From Ypsolopha sequella (lineage: Eukaryota; Arthropoda; Insecta; Lepidoptera; Ypsolophidae), in contig OW203991.1 in assembly GCA_934047225.1 (NCBI GenBank), positions 5,580,001 to 5,644,000 on the forward strand: a stretch of DNA of 64,000 nucleotides, in the 5' to 3' direction. Both the position numbers and the translations under genes were made by a program. Below are positions 21,988 to 33,878 of this stretch, piece after piece; the stretch's first letter is position 1, and each line of letters opens with the position of its first letter. The notes under the pieces were generated by a model, which did not search any database, was not told the origin of the DNA, and worked only from the letters and a program-made list of their open reading frames with translations.

Positions 21988-23837
21988 TTATTGAACGCGA
22001 CTTCGCGTGGAAGAAGATAATGCGGCCACAGTGTAATCCCTTGGGAATCCCGCATTAAAAAGTATAGTTTTTAAGTTGGATAATAAGTTGTCGAACAGTG
22101 ATCTCCCTTACTTCTTTCTTTATAATTCATGTCTGCTGACGTTTCATCAAAGAAGGTATCACCATCTGTCATACAATTGCTGCAACTAATTTCGCATTAA
22201 ACCTTTTTATTTACCAAAATAGATGACGCTATTAAAACGAAATAATTAAATATTTATTTATGCGCGTTCTAATAATGAACAGCGCCACCTGTTGATTTTT
22301 ACTAACTAAAAACTTAATTCTTACCAAAGTTTTCTTGTTATTTTTCTTTTCAGCAATTGTTCGTGACGTCTATAAGCCTTCATCGCCAGGAATCATTATT
22401 TGCTATGAACTTCTAACTTTTAATAGGAGAAAAGTAAATTCCAAAAATATTTAACTGACGATAACTTTTTCCCGACACCTAATTTTAATAAAACAAAGCC
22501 TCAACGAATTAAAAAAAAACCTACATTCTAATCCAAATTAAGTTATATCCAACTGTGAAAACTATATGGAAATGCGTTCGAAGATGTGCGCGAACAAGCA
22601 AACAGACAGACAGACAGAAAATAATTCTAAAAGATAAAAATCGCTGATTTGTGTTCTATTACTCTTTCTTAATTCTTTAATTCTTTCACCCCCTTTCTAT
22701 TTTTATTACTTTTCTTCAATGTAGAGACAGCGGGTTCTTATTATATTATGTATTGATTGATATCTATGGTATTGCTCGTTCTAACTTTGTTAAGTGCTTG
22801 AAAATTCTTACCTGCATCTGCATAAGTCTGGATCCTCCGGTTTTCTCCATATTGGAAACTATTCTAAATCACTGCTGGAAGACGACTTTATCAATTTTCC
22901 TTCAACTTTCAAGCTTTTTTTATTAAAAATTGCAAAAAACTGCTGTAAACACATTCAAAATTTGACACAAAATATATCAACAATCTGACGTTAGAAACAG
23001 ACTTCCCGCGAAAGCGTGACGCGCGATGCGGAAATTTAAAAATCGAACAATGTGGGCCCGCTAACTTTTCCACAGCTTTCTTAATATTTTTTATTTCCGA
23101 GGCTTGGATAGATATTGTAAACAGCCAGTAACGATCAAACGCGAGTGTTGCGTGGCGACTCAGCCAGCTGTTTGACTAAGCCCGGCGTCGCCGTCAGATG
23201 GCAGGAGCGAGCCTGCATGACTGTACACTGAGACAGAAATTCACAAACTGCACTTTGACTTTACTTTGACGGAAAGATTAACTTTCAATCAAAAATATGT
23301 TTCATAGTCCTGTCAAACCATTACTTTACTTTCACAAACCTATACTTTGCTTAGTAATGTTGAATGTTGAGAGTATACTTTGACAAAACAAAGCTTACTT
23401 TGTGAAGACGCCTTTGCTGTAAAGTAAAGTCACCACTGTGAATCTGGCCCTGAGTAATCAGCGACTGCACCTACACGCCCTACTGACCAAATACCTTCTG
23501 CCAATCCAATTTAAACCTTACCAGGTCGAAATAAAAGTAACGTGGTGTGCATGGAGGTACTTGTTGCCAGGTTATGGCATTTTGGTGAAGATTGCAAGCC
23601 CGCAGCAGAATTCAGTGAAAGCAGTTATCATGGCTCGCGACGGTCAATTACCTTTTTTTATTATTTCAACAAAACTTTTAACATATAACGGGAATCCATG
23701 TAAATATGTTTGAAATAATATTTATTATTGAAGTTAGGAGCTTCGTTGATGTCTTTTATATGGTCAATTAAAGAAATAGGTAACTGTAACTTTAGTTGGA
23801 AACTTTCTTTTGAAATGAAGCTTGGGTAAATGTAGCC
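21988..23837. other. Mostly unassigned DNA with one CpG-rich block
   Basis: No exon is supported. 22990-23230 is unusually GC- and CpG-rich for this window (ACGCGCGATGCGG, CAAACGCGAGTG, CCCGGCGTCGCCGTC) and may be a promoter, an untranslated first exon or a GC-rich repeat; it occurs once here. 23230-23450 has several ACTTTACTTT-like and TTTGTCAAAG-like words typical of decayed MITEs. Confidence 0.4.
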
Positions 23838-25503
23838 TGGGCGGCGGATTCAAGCAAAGGTATTTCAGAACATAGAACCCATTTACTTTTTAGGAAAAGC
23901 CGACATTTAGTTGCTTTAAAACCACTTGGTCGGCCACGTTTTGCGTAATAAGAAAAAAAGAGTATACTTTTGACCTCCTAAAATATCTCATTGAATACCA
24001 GAACGAAACTAGGCTGTTGCGCTAGAAACCGTTAAGAAAAGCTTGAAAAAATTTGTCGGCCAAGTACCTACACTATCTTGGCATGTTCTTGGTGCGTTTA
24101 CATATATCTATAACGATAGAGGAAAGTTATCAATGTGGAATAGTATCCGTAATATGGAATACACCCATTTCTCTAAAAGTACATTTTTTAAAAGTAAATT
24201 TTTATCTCATTCACTCACACTGTCGCACTTATTTTGTCTGACCAGTCAATTGCGCGGTGTGGCTATGGCAGGCGTTTTTTGTTTTCTCAAGATACTCAAG
24301 GAAAAATATGGGTCAAAAGTTTAATGTCTTCTTTCTGGGTTCATAATGTCTGTGCAGAATGTGTGAATTTGTGATTTTCGTAAGAAGATTAAGTTCCTCA
24401 CTACTTTTTTCCCAAATTTCCTTGTTTTTTCTGAATAGGAATCACGTGTACTTTTCTAATATTCTATATTTGGGTTATTCCATAAAACCTACCATTTTGA
24501 AAATGTGATTTTTGAAAAATTCAAAATTGTTTATAGTAATATTAAAAACAAAAAATATATGACTAAATTATGATTGTACATATAAACGTCTTTAATATTA
24601 TTATTTATTTTTTTAAACAAAAAATCGAAATAGTATTCCATATTTGGTTACTTTCCTCTACTGGTAGCTGACCTTAGTGGGACCCAGCTTTTTCCGAAGG
24701 TACCTAAACGTGATCGGAATAGGAAAACTGCCAGGCTGCCAAGCTACCAACCAGAATTTATATTACCAGTTACCAGTCAATTAGTTTAATTCTGTTATTC
24801 GATGAAATAAAACTTTTTTTTTTATGAAAAATTTTATAGAAATTTGTCGTTTTCTCTCTGACTGTACTTTTTTCTCAAAATCTGTAAATGCAGAAGTAAA
24901 ATACTCCAAAAGTTAAGGTTATTTTTTTGAGCGTTTATAGCTGTAACGATTCTGGTAGCAGCCCTTTTTTCGTTGAAAAACCCCAATATTTCTTTTGGAA
25001 AATATTGTTTTTCCCGATGACTGTAATATTTTTTTAAATCTTTTTTCAGATGGAAGGGTTAGCCTTTTTAGCAAATTGCTTTTTAGTGCGTTTTCATGTA
25101 GCTATAACTATACTGGTGGTGGCTCAGCTTTTTCTGAAGATATCTAAAGTGATCGGACTAGGATAATAACTGCCGGGCTGAGGTATGGCCGACCAAAATA
25201 TTTATGCGTTGGTTTCATTCTGGTATTCGATGAAATAATTTGGTACCACAAAATCAGTCGGCCACAGGAACCTGCCAAGATAGTACTCAGCCGACCATTT
25301 ATTTTAAGCTTTACTAAACGGTTTCTAGCGCAACAGCCTAGTTTCATTTTGGTACTCGATGAGATATTTTAGGAGGTCAAAAGCATGTTTTTTTTTCTAA
25401 TTATGCAAAACCAAGTGATTTTGAAGCAACTAAACGTTGGCTTCCCCTACAAAGTAAATGGGTTCTCGTATGTTGTATATTACCTTTGCTTGAACCCGCC
25501 GGG
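23838..25503. mobile_element. 1.7-kb element with about 240-bp terminal inverted repeats
   Basis: The left arm (GGCGGATTCAAGCAAAGGTA, AACCCATTTACTTTTTAGG, CTCCTAAAATATCTCATTGA, AGGCTGTTGCGCTAGAAACC) is mirrored at 25262-25503. Inside, two direct repeats (24670-24810 and 25112-25235) share CAGCTTTTTC, GTGATCGGA and ATTCGATGAAATAA. Substitutions between the arms show that it is old. No transposase motif is visible in any frame. The class is undetermined; long-inverted-repeat foldback is the safest description. Confidence 0.65.
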
Positions 25504-25661
25504 CCGTTCGGGCTATTGTTGATTGGTAACCAGTTGTAAATTAATAAATTATCGTAAAACTAATTCGATTACTATTTTATATTGTAAACACACGATAAAT
25601 ACGTATTTTCAAAAAAAAAACAAAACTTTCAAGTTTAACTTTTACACAATAGGATTAGATT

Positions 25662-25912
25662 TTAAAATAAATAAACTAATAAACACAAAAACTTACTTAA
25701 TAATAAAATCATAAATAATAAAAATAATAAATAAAACGTACGTAGACGGTGCCATTTGTATAAGAAAAAAAATGTAAGTTTTCCACTATAATATTCGATT
25801 TTAAAATAAATAAATTAATAAACACAAAAAAATAATAAACAATAAAATCGTAAATAATAAAAAATAATAAATAAAACGGACGTAGACGGTGGCATTTGTA
25901 TAATAAAAAAAT
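25662..25912 (+). repeat. Two-unit tandem duplication, about 138-bp period
   Basis: Both units read TTTTAAAATAAATAAA, ATAAACACAAAAA, ATAAAATC, AATAATAAATAAAACG and CGTAGACGGTG, followed by CATTTGTATAA. They differ at a few positions and in poly(A) length. Confidence 0.75.
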
Positions 25913-26257
25913 GTTTCCACCTCAAAGGCATTTATTTAACAAAAGTTACATACAAACATTCATATCGGCGTAATGCTCAACATCACTAGGGATATCGTTT
26001 ATTTGTCTGTCCGTCTGTCTGTTTGTCTGTCACACACAACGACGACTCTATACAACTACTGTTCTCTTTTTTGTCGAATTTTTCATACGTCTATTACAAA
26101 TAGTTACTCACTAATTAAATCTATACCTATTAAACCTATGACGACTCTATCCATCGATGTTTTTCTGGATATATTTGAACTATTTCAATAAGTTCTATTG
26201 TTTTGTGTTTCTATATCTGCTATAATTGCATATAGTTTATGGGATATACATTATAAA

Positions 26258-26495
26258 ATGTGTAATAGAAAGGTGTAACCATATTTGAAGAGCTTATTCA
26301 GTCAATGGCATAGAAAAACTTTACTATGAAACCAATCCTAAAAACTCAAAAAAAAAAAAATCTACCCTTCCATACATTTCAGGCATTTTTCTATGAAACA
26401 GTTAATTTTTTTTCGAAATACAGTGTTTGTTACACAGTAAAAGTTGTTCTATACCATTGACTGAATAAGCTCTTCAAATATGGTTACACCTTTAT
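26258..26495. mobile_element. Foldback MITE (GTGTAACAGAAAGGTG family), copy 2
   Basis: Left AGAAAGGTGTAACCATATTT and right AAATATGGTTACACCTTT are complementary, continuing through GAGCTTATTCAGTCAATGG. The outermost bases are mutated relative to copy 3 at 62770. Non-coding. Confidence 0.8.
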
Positions 26496-26822
26496 GTATA
26501 AGAATACGCGTATAACGTAATGTATGTAATTTTCAGATGTTGATTCAGACATTCAGACTGATTCATGACCTTCTATAGAACCTTGTCACAGTAAAAATTA
26601 CCTTCCAATAAACACAGTCAAGAACTAACGTTTTGCGAAGTCATAAATGACCGTTGTCAATATTGTCAATTATGACTTTTATGACATTTACGCCCGAATC
26701 AGTTGCCCAGAAGTGTTTACGAGTTGTCTACATAGAGCAAGGTTGCCAAGACCAAAAACACGTTTTATTGACACATATATCATGACTACCTAAGTAAAAT
26801 TAGGTGGCACCTAAATTAGGCA
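26496..26822. other. No recognised feature
   Basis: Contains a small local palindrome around GACCGTTGTCAATATTGTCA but no gene or clear repeat end. Confidence 0.35.
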
Positions 26823-26989
26823 ATGGTATCGATTCGGCATAACACGTCTTAACTTATTTGACAGGACTAACCTTATTTTAAGCGTCCTGTCTTTTTCTTT
26901 CTTTATCGAAAAGACAAGGACTGAACGCGTAAATTAAGTTTAGTCCTGTCAAATAACTTAAGATGTGCTTCACCGAATCGGTACCAATA
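26823..26989. mobile_element. Foldback MITE (GTGTCGATTCGG family), copy 3
   Basis: Arms from TGGTATCGATTCGGC to CCGAATCGGTACCA, with TTATTTGACAGGACTAA mirrored by TTTAGTCCTGTCAAATAA. One of the more complete copies. Confidence 0.8.
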
Positions 26990-27000
26990 ACGCCGATTCT

Positions 27001-27139
27001 AAAGGCTTTAATTTTAGTTTTAGTGATGTCAAAACTAAATTTTCTCCGATACAAAATAGTCCTTAAGAGTCAGGAACAGAAGCTAAATTTCTTTGGAAAA
27101 TTTTAAGCTTTGACAGCACTAAAACAAAAATTAAAGCCT
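27001..27139. mobile_element. Small foldback MITE (AAAGGCTTTA family), copy 1
   Basis: AAAGGCTTTAATTTTAGTTT pairs with AAACAAAAATTAAAGCCT. The centre (AAAACTAAATTTTCTCCGAT, AAAATAGT) is shared with the copy at 32492-32622. Confidence 0.7.
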
Positions 27140-27216
27140 CCAGAATTGGCTTTCCATACGATTCGTCCATACTCGCTCGCTTGCTCTGTGATTTTTAACA
27201 GACTACGTGAAGGAAG

Positions 27217-27573
27217 CAGGTGGTGGAGCTGATCCGGGCTCGACTGTGGAGGTACCACCATCTTACTTGGAGACCCCCTCGAAGTAATTCGGGGGAGAGT
27301 AAGAGGACAGCTCACAGGCAAAAAACCGGGAGGCCTACCATGCCTGGGACCGATGGATGGCGGTATATCCATCCCTAATAGCCGGGCCTTATATGGAACA
27401 GACTGGTGACGGGACGGGCGGTCACTGGTGCGAGGGTTACGGCACCGCGCTCACCAACCGCCTGCCCAGCGTGTATGAGTATAGGCAATTCTTCCAGGAC
27501 GACCGCCGGGAGTGGCAAAGTCCTGGAAAGGCTTATGTCCAGCAGTGGACGAACTAGGCTGATGGATGGATGG
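27217..27573 (+). mobile_element. SINE-like retroposon S1, full-length, with 12-bp target duplication
   Basis: ACGTGAAGGAAG flanks the insert at 27205-27216 and 27574-27585. The element starts CAGGTGGTGGAGCTGATCC and ends GGCTGATGGATGGATGG. It carries the whole family sequence, including the RTE-like end TTATGTCCAGCAGTGGACGA, so it is the best reference copy here. Intact duplication and high similarity to other copies suggest a fairly young insertion. Confidence 0.88.
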
Positions 27574-27585
27574 ACGTGAAGGAAG

Positions 27586-28192
27586 GTGTGACATATGAAA
27601 ACGCATTTCATATTATTTTTAACATGCTACTTGTGAAATGTTCCATGCCTGCCCATAAACTATATGCATCATAGTATTTTGAATGAATAAGATGCGCGTG
27701 TGTTGTGTAGGTACCTAATTATAAATATAACAAGCAATCACATTAACATGAGACATTCAATAATGGATCTAAAAAATACCAATAACACAAACTTATACTA
27801 ACACAGGCAGAGAACACATTTTACTAGATAATTAAGAGGCCCCCACAGCGTGTAACTGCCAAATATGATATTTATTAAATTTCTCAAAATTAAGAAGTGA
27901 ATCTCTGTGGGCTTTGTAGAACACATATTAGATTTTGGAATCTTGATTTTTAAGGTTTAAAAAACATCTTTCGGTGAGCTGTGGGGGCGTCCGGATTGCC
28001 ATGCAAGTTCCTTTACAAAAATATTACCATTTTCAAGACGAAACCAGCGTCATTTTAAACGATTACCCGCATTATTGCTACCTATCTTCATTAGCAATAA
28101 TATTCAATAAAATCAGCTTACTTAGAACTCATTCAATGAGAGACAAACAAACAATTAATCAATACATATTGCACGTCATAGTAAATACATTA
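27586..28192. other. Spacer with a small inverted-repeat element
   Basis: 27838-27989 is bounded by GGCCCCCACAGC and GCTGTGGGGGCG, a likely 150-bp MITE. The remainder shows nothing I can assign. Confidence 0.45.
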
Positions 28193-28337
28193 CTCCCAAA
28201 GTAATTAATGCGCATACAAATCTTCGCCACTATTCGGCAAAGTTCGTATTTCCTTACACTTTGTATACAAGCAATAAGGTCACGTGGTACGTACGGTCGT
28301 TCGGCTATAGATTTGTATGCGCATTATTACTTTGGGA
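28193..28337. mobile_element. Foldback MITE split at its right end by a hAT insertion
   Basis: CTCCCAAAGTAATTAATGCG with CATACAAATCT is answered by AGATTTGTATGCGCATTATT and ACTTTGGGA. The last base of the right arm, G, is found beyond the 804-bp hAT insertion, at 29150. Removing the insertion and one copy of its duplication restores the arm. Confidence 0.75.
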
Positions 28338-29141
28338 CAGTGTTGCCAGATGAGGAAACTGATATTACAGTGTTGAGGGCTCAAAATTACAGTGTTTGGG
28401 ACCAAATTACTGTAGAATTAATTCATTTTCATATTTTTCGCCATTTTCAACTAACTTATGTGACTTTTGGCATTAGAAAATTACAGTGTCTCCATACACT
28501 GTAATTTTATTAAATGCTACAGTGTACAGTAGATCGTGTTGAATCACAGTAGATCTACTGTAATAGGCTATTTGACTAATTTCGGACGTAATTTTAAATG
28601 ATTATTTATAACATAATAAGCACACTTCTTTGATATTTCCGAGAAATTTTACTGTTTTATTAATAAAATAAATATTTAAGTTTACGTTTTAAAAATCACT
28701 CCGAAAACGATGTTTCTGTAATAGCGCTGGTCACGTGACACGCGTGACGTCACACGCTAGTAAACAAGTTCACATAACCTCAACAAAACAGTGCACCTAA
28801 CTTCACCTAAGTGAATTCTCATTACAAAATTTATCCAAAATTGACCGAAAAGTGCTTCACAGATCGAATTTAACACTCAGAAAACATAAAATGCAAACAA
28901 CAATCAGTCTAGGAATCCATGTTTACTTGCATGTGACGTCACCATGAGTTGCCACCAATCACAGATAAGATATTTTAAAATATTATATTTTATTTCGCGT
29001 AATTTTCAAAAAATATGCGTAATTTAGTTTAAATAACGTGAAATATGTCTTTTTTAGGCTATTATCTAATAGGATGACCACAATTTGTAATGTATTTTCA
29101 ATGTTGTCAAATGCCCTATTACAGTGTGTCTGGCAACACTG
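28338..29141. mobile_element. Non-autonomous hAT element with perfect 8-bp duplication
   Basis: CTTTGGGA flanks the element at 28330-28337 and 29142-29149. The termini CAGTGTTGCCAGA and TCTGGCAACACTG form a 13-bp inverted repeat beginning with CAG, as usual in hAT elements. TTACAGTGT-type words recur inside both ends as subterminal repeats. The interior of 804 bp has no transposase frame, so it depends on another element. It inserted into the arm of the foldback at 28193 and is therefore younger. Confidence 0.85.
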
Positions 29142-29149
29142 CTTTGGGA

Positions 29150-30143
29150 GCACTGTACAACGTTACACCTAACATTTCGCTGTAACGTGTATGGTGCGCA
29201 CGGAATTGACATTGTACTTTGCAAAAATAACTTACAGTACGGCAGATCTCTTTCATAAAACTATGTAATGTCGCCATTCCTTCTACAAATCTAGAACATA
29301 CACCATTGTTTCTATACCCGTTCCATTTAGAATATTCCTACATACTACGTATATACTAATATAGATATACCCACATTTTCTTGCTCTATACACAGCTATA
29401 GGTACACAATCAATTTTATAATTTAACATCAATTCTAGCTTTGTTGCAAGATTTAGAATAAGTTCCAGCGTCATCCGAAAATTACTCTTACTGATAAAGA
29501 TATTTCTCTTAAATGAGATGTTTAAAAATTATAAAAAAGTATATATAGTGTTATTTAAAGTATAAGGAAAAAAAAATCATTCCTGAAAATTATTCTTTGC
29601 ACATTCTTGAGCAGTATGAAAATATTTTTCAAAGTCAAGCTATTTTTAGACTAAAATTAAGTAAAATTGGTTATTTCTTTGAAACCACGAGTGTATTCCC
29701 AATTATAGGCAAACACAGCATGCCTGTGGGACACTTAATAGCGCTCGAAGCGACTTGTTAAAACAAAAAAGACTAATATTCTAAATAATTTTAAATTAAC
29801 TAAAAAGATAAATATTTATACATAAATATATTATATATATAAATATGATAAAAAATGCATAGAATATAAAACCATAACCATAGAATAACGAATGCTTAAA
29901 TCACTAGCCAGGGCTCATTGGCTAGGTGATAATAAGTTATATATAAGCTCAAGTTAAAAGCCCAAGAATAAATTACGTGTACAACAGCAAAAAACATCAA
30001 TTCTTGAAATATGCAACTTAAAAAAAAAAGGCAATGACACTTTTTTTTTTAGCATGTGTCAGGTTAGATTCTGACATTTCATGGTTAGTTATTCAGACTT
30101 TCAGACGCCGTGTGAACAAACATCATTGAACATCACGGTACAA
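29150..30143. other. Unassigned, AT-rich
   Basis: 29600-29690 is a fragment of repeat X (CAAGCTATTTTTAGACTAAA). No exon or other repeat end is supported. Confidence 0.4.
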
Positions 30144-30362
30144 TTAAAAAAAGGTAAAAAAAACATCGTTATATTTTTTGATAGGAAAAATTTTGCTAGC
30201 ATACAGATGGTCGAAAGAGCCGTCTTCGAGACCGCAGGCACAGAGAGGGAAATCTCTTAGTTTGAATTTATACATCCGAAGAGGAGTACAAGTTTGACCA
30301 GGTCTCATTTTAATGAGAACACTTGTAACTCTCTTGTCAAATTTCCTCAATTTGAAGAAGCG
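30144..30362 (-). pseudogene. LINE ORF2 C-terminal fragment with decayed zinc knuckle
   Basis: The minus strand reads RKFDKRVTSVLIKMRPGQTC, then LRMYKFKLRDFPLCACGLED and a histidine 5 residues on. In many insect LINEs of the Jockey/I/R1 group, a segment like 'RTGH..L.R.....SP.C.CG....H....C' follows the reverse transcriptase. The last metal-binding cysteine is absent (serine in the place expected). Only this end remains; upstream and downstream are non-coding, so it is a dead fragment. Confidence 0.65.
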
Positions 30363-32491
30363 GTGACACTTAGTAGGTAATATTTTTTTTTTAAATGGCG
30401 GTTATCAAGATGGCGGTATATGAATATTTTAATCAGTAAGATTATCTAATTTAACTTATAGTTTAGCATTTATATTTGAAGAAGATGTGATCACCATTTC
30501 CGTTGTACATAAATCTTGCAACGAAGCCTCTTGCGCAGGATCAAGGACTCAAACATCATATTTTTTATTTACTAACACACACACAAACACAAGACAGGGT
30601 ATGTATCATAACTTTAGGCAGTCTTTGGGTAGGTCGGAGTTATAGCGACTAACACTTGGATAAAAATTGAAAAATACCGACGTTTTAAGATTTAAGATCT
30701 CTTAAAATTAAGGTGGTGTACATATTTTGTGTGGGACGTGTCGAAGATACAAAACACATCAATATTTCTCGACTTCTAGTATTGAAGGGGATAATTTTCC
30801 TACAGCTGACATTCAGAGATCTAAAGCTCGTATAGGCTTTTGTTAGGTAAAGTGCCAATAATAAAATATTTTTACCCCACCTCAGGTACAAGACTGTACT
30901 CGGAATAATCAGTTTTGATCCTGCACGTGGTGATTTTAATGAGTCACTTTCCGTTAGTATGTGAAAATATTTTTCCAGTATCAAGACTGATTAGTAATTT
31001 TTACCATAGACTAGTTTTATTGTTATCTATTGTTGTGTTCTCCATTCATAAAAATGTCGGATTCTTCGTAATATCAAGTGGAATCCGGTAAATTTTCGTA
31101 GCAAGTTATAATTTAAAAGTCTCTCTGAATATCAGCTTTAGGTAAGGATATAGAATACTCATATCATGATACAACAGTGAGTGTAAATTTCAGGCTAAAA
31201 TTGTATTGATCGTACTGAACAACTTTTCTAACTTTTAGTCAATATATTAGAGTTCCGTTTCAAAACGAGGATTTTCTCTCGGAGTAATGCGAATTTCTCC
31301 CTACAGCAGCGCAGCGTTCAGAAATCGGCACGAGTGAATCCGAGGAGACTAAACGAGCTATGACAGTTTTATAAAAGTGTTTTAAAACGCGTTCGGGGAA
31401 TGTGAATATCACACTGATAAGTGCGATTTCTAACGCTGCCTAGGTACCGTTAAAATTCGCCTGACAGTTTACACTTCGGTGTTTTCCTGGCTTTTCGACA
31501 AAAGGCAACATTTTGAAAAAATTATTCATTACTTCTGTAGGGCTGTAGGTCGTATTCTTAGTGTAAAGCACTTATTTTCCTTTTCTAGCGACAGCAAAAA
31601 GCATTTTTTTGTGGTTCATTTTATACTTCCACAGAAATCACTCGCAAGCGTTTCAGAACCAAATTTATCTTCATTTTCTAGTACATAGCTCTATCTCTTT
31701 CTTAAAATCGAATGAAATTTTGCACGACGATCACACTTTTCGAAACGGACCCTAGAAATGTTTCCGAGTGATGACGAGCAATTCCCAGTCTGTCGAATTA
31801 GCCATCTGGACCGTAAAAACCTGTTTTATGTGTCGAACTCCATACATTTTTAGCTCGAGTTTTAGAAGTCTCGCTTCGACTGCTACTCCAGAATAGCACC
31901 CCAGGGCCGCGTTCATAAATTACACGCGTTGAAAATTGTATACGCTATCCTGCTGCCAGTGTTAAGTGTTATATCAAAGATTATTTTGTCCCAAGTAGGG
32001 GTTGGACCTGAGCAAAGCGAATCGTCTTTGCATGCAAAATTTTATACATATTTGTTTGAAACTGTTATATTTATTAACTACTAGCTATGTACGGTTGTCC
32101 AAGCAACGGCTTCTTATATATACAAAGACTTATCCATTCTCTCTCCTTTCACCCTTTTTGTTCTTCCAACTTCTTGAGCATCGCTCATCAACCTTGTACC
32201 TTCTCTTCTCCTCTCTCCCTGTAATCTCTTCCTTGCAACCATTCTCTTTGACAAGCTTCACTTTTCGATTTTCTACCTTCCCAACGCTTCCTTCTCGCTT
32301 CATCCTAGCTCAAAATGTATAACTTAACCTATCTGCCCGCAGTTAAAAAATATAACAACATAAATCTTTTGTTATGTTGCACGAATGGGTTTACTTAGTA
32401 GAATTTGTGTAAAGATTACCCGTTTCAATCAGACACATAAAAATCATAAATTATATAGGTCTTGCTTAAATTAAAAAAAAAAACTGTTTAT
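30363..32491. other. Long stretch without a recognised gene
   Basis: I examined the open frames at 30685-30984 (minus), 31479-31688 and 32002-32322 (plus). None has a family motif, suitable splice sites or biased composition. 31240-31420 has moderate GC and CpG content. No repeat with clear ends was found. Confidence 0.4.
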
Positions 32492-32622
32492 AAAGGCTTT
32501 AGCTTCAAGCTTAGTGCTGCCAAAACTAAAATGTTGTTCATTTCAAAATAGTGCTTAATCGGACTTCATAAAAGCTAAATTACAATTTTTTTCGTTTTGA
32601 TATCACTAAACCTAAAGCCTTT
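32492..32622. mobile_element. Small foldback MITE (AAAGGCTTTA family), copy 2
   Basis: AAAGGCTTTAGCTTCAAGC pairs imperfectly with the right end AAACCTAAAGCCTTT; the centre is shared with 27001-27139. Confidence 0.65.
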
Positions 32623-32820
32623 AAAAACAGCTTTAATGTCACTATAAACATTATAAGGACCCACTACACCACCAGTCGTCTCTTGACCATGACAAGTGGA
32701 ACTTTGCTGAAAATACGGTAAATATAAAAAGTAAACACGGTGAGTTTCTACTCCTTACAATCACAATGTTTAGAAAAGTTGTTCAGGAGTTGTAATAATT
32801 TAAATGAATGTAAGCTTAAA

Positions 32821-33063
32821 TTATTATTAGAGTGCATTACAAACTAGAAGGAAACAATCAGAAATAAATTTCAAGCTAAACAAATATTTTGGAAAAATTC
32901 CTCGTGCCAAGATTCAAACCTGCGACCTCTTTCTTGCATTACAAGACAGTGCGATGCCGATTACGCCACCGAAGTACTGATCTTGGACCGTCGAACTTCT
33001 TCACTATACATATCCACTGAATTTTCTAACTACTTGATTTTGATACACTAGCTAGTAATGCAC
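32821..33063. mobile_element. Foldback element containing a tRNA-like sequence, copy 2
   Basis: Shares the outer parts TTATTATTAGAGTGCATTAC and the mirrored GTAATGCAC with the copy at 19045. On the minus strand, 32909-32985 reads like a tRNA body: an A-box-like GGTGGCGTAATCGGCATCGC, a possible anticodon stem TCTT/AAGA closing a 7-base loop GTAATGC (AAT at the anticodon position), AGAGGTCGC, and a B-box-like GGTTTGAATCTTGG. The acceptor stem is not convincing, so I do not call a functional gene. A tRNA-derived SINE captured by, or forming, a foldback is the likely reading. Confidence 0.6.
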
Positions 33064-33878
33064 ATATTGGACGCTCACGTGGGCGTTAGTTTATTACATA
33101 TTAGCTTATTACACTCAGTTTTGTATCACATTGGGTGCGGAATAAAATTGCATTTGACGTTGAGGCTATTTTTCGTTTTACTTACTCCTAAATTTCTCTC
33201 TACCCACCACATTATCTACTTGACTAACATCGAGTGTACTTATTTTAAGAACGATTACCTCCGAACACTAGGTACTTTTCGGTAAATTGGTGTCATGGGG
33301 ATAAGCACTATGGATTCTTACCTCTACCAAAAACAATCGAAAACAATTTTGGATTTTGTATCTCATTTTGTGCGAACATTGCAAATATGCGTAAGTGGTA
33401 TAGAAGAATATTTTTTGTCGATGTGGTAAGATCACTGGATAGAAAGTGGTTACCCTGGGTTATCGATAAATCTTTCGAAAAGTAAGTTCTTTTTTAAACA
33501 GAAAATCGGATATAAAGCACATCGTCGTGCTAAAAATTATTATTTTCACGAAAACTGTTATGTATTTTGTTTTTTTTTTTGTCACTTTGAAATTTAATCA
33601 ACCGCCTGAAATCTTACTGGATCAGGAACAGTGTTTAACGATACATCAGGTGACTTCGAAAAAAAAAAAAATGTTTTGCTCTCGCAGTAGCAGTAGCCTT
33701 TACTAGGAACTGTATTTGAACTAGTCCAGTTCGTACGGGATCAAACATTTCGTATGATTTTCAAAACAAGGATCATTGATCCTTATTCCTGATTACTTTC
33801 CGAGGCTCCAGTATGAATTCGGGCAGTCGATTAAATTTTGTTTATTTTGAAAGAATAAGGAATAAATAGTTATAGTAA
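33064..33878. other. Spacer with a decayed MITE end
   Basis: 33765-33840 (GATCCTTATTCCTGATTAC, CTCCAGTATGAATTCGGGCA, GATTAAATTTTG) resembles the ends at 57090-57153 and 61665-61745, a further foldback family related to CAAGGTG MITEs. No gene. Confidence 0.45.

Noticed and set aside
30685..30984. 99-codon minus-strand open frame
   Set aside because: No motif, no matching splice signals, and base composition equal to flanks.
32002..32322. 106-codon plus-strand open frame rich in Leu/Ser/Phe
   Set aside because: Pyrimidine-rich sequence creates the frame; no conserved start or homology recognised.
32909..32985. Functional tRNA gene (AAT anticodon) on the minus strand
   Set aside because: A and B boxes are recognisable, but the acceptor stem does not pair and the sequence sits inside a repeated foldback.
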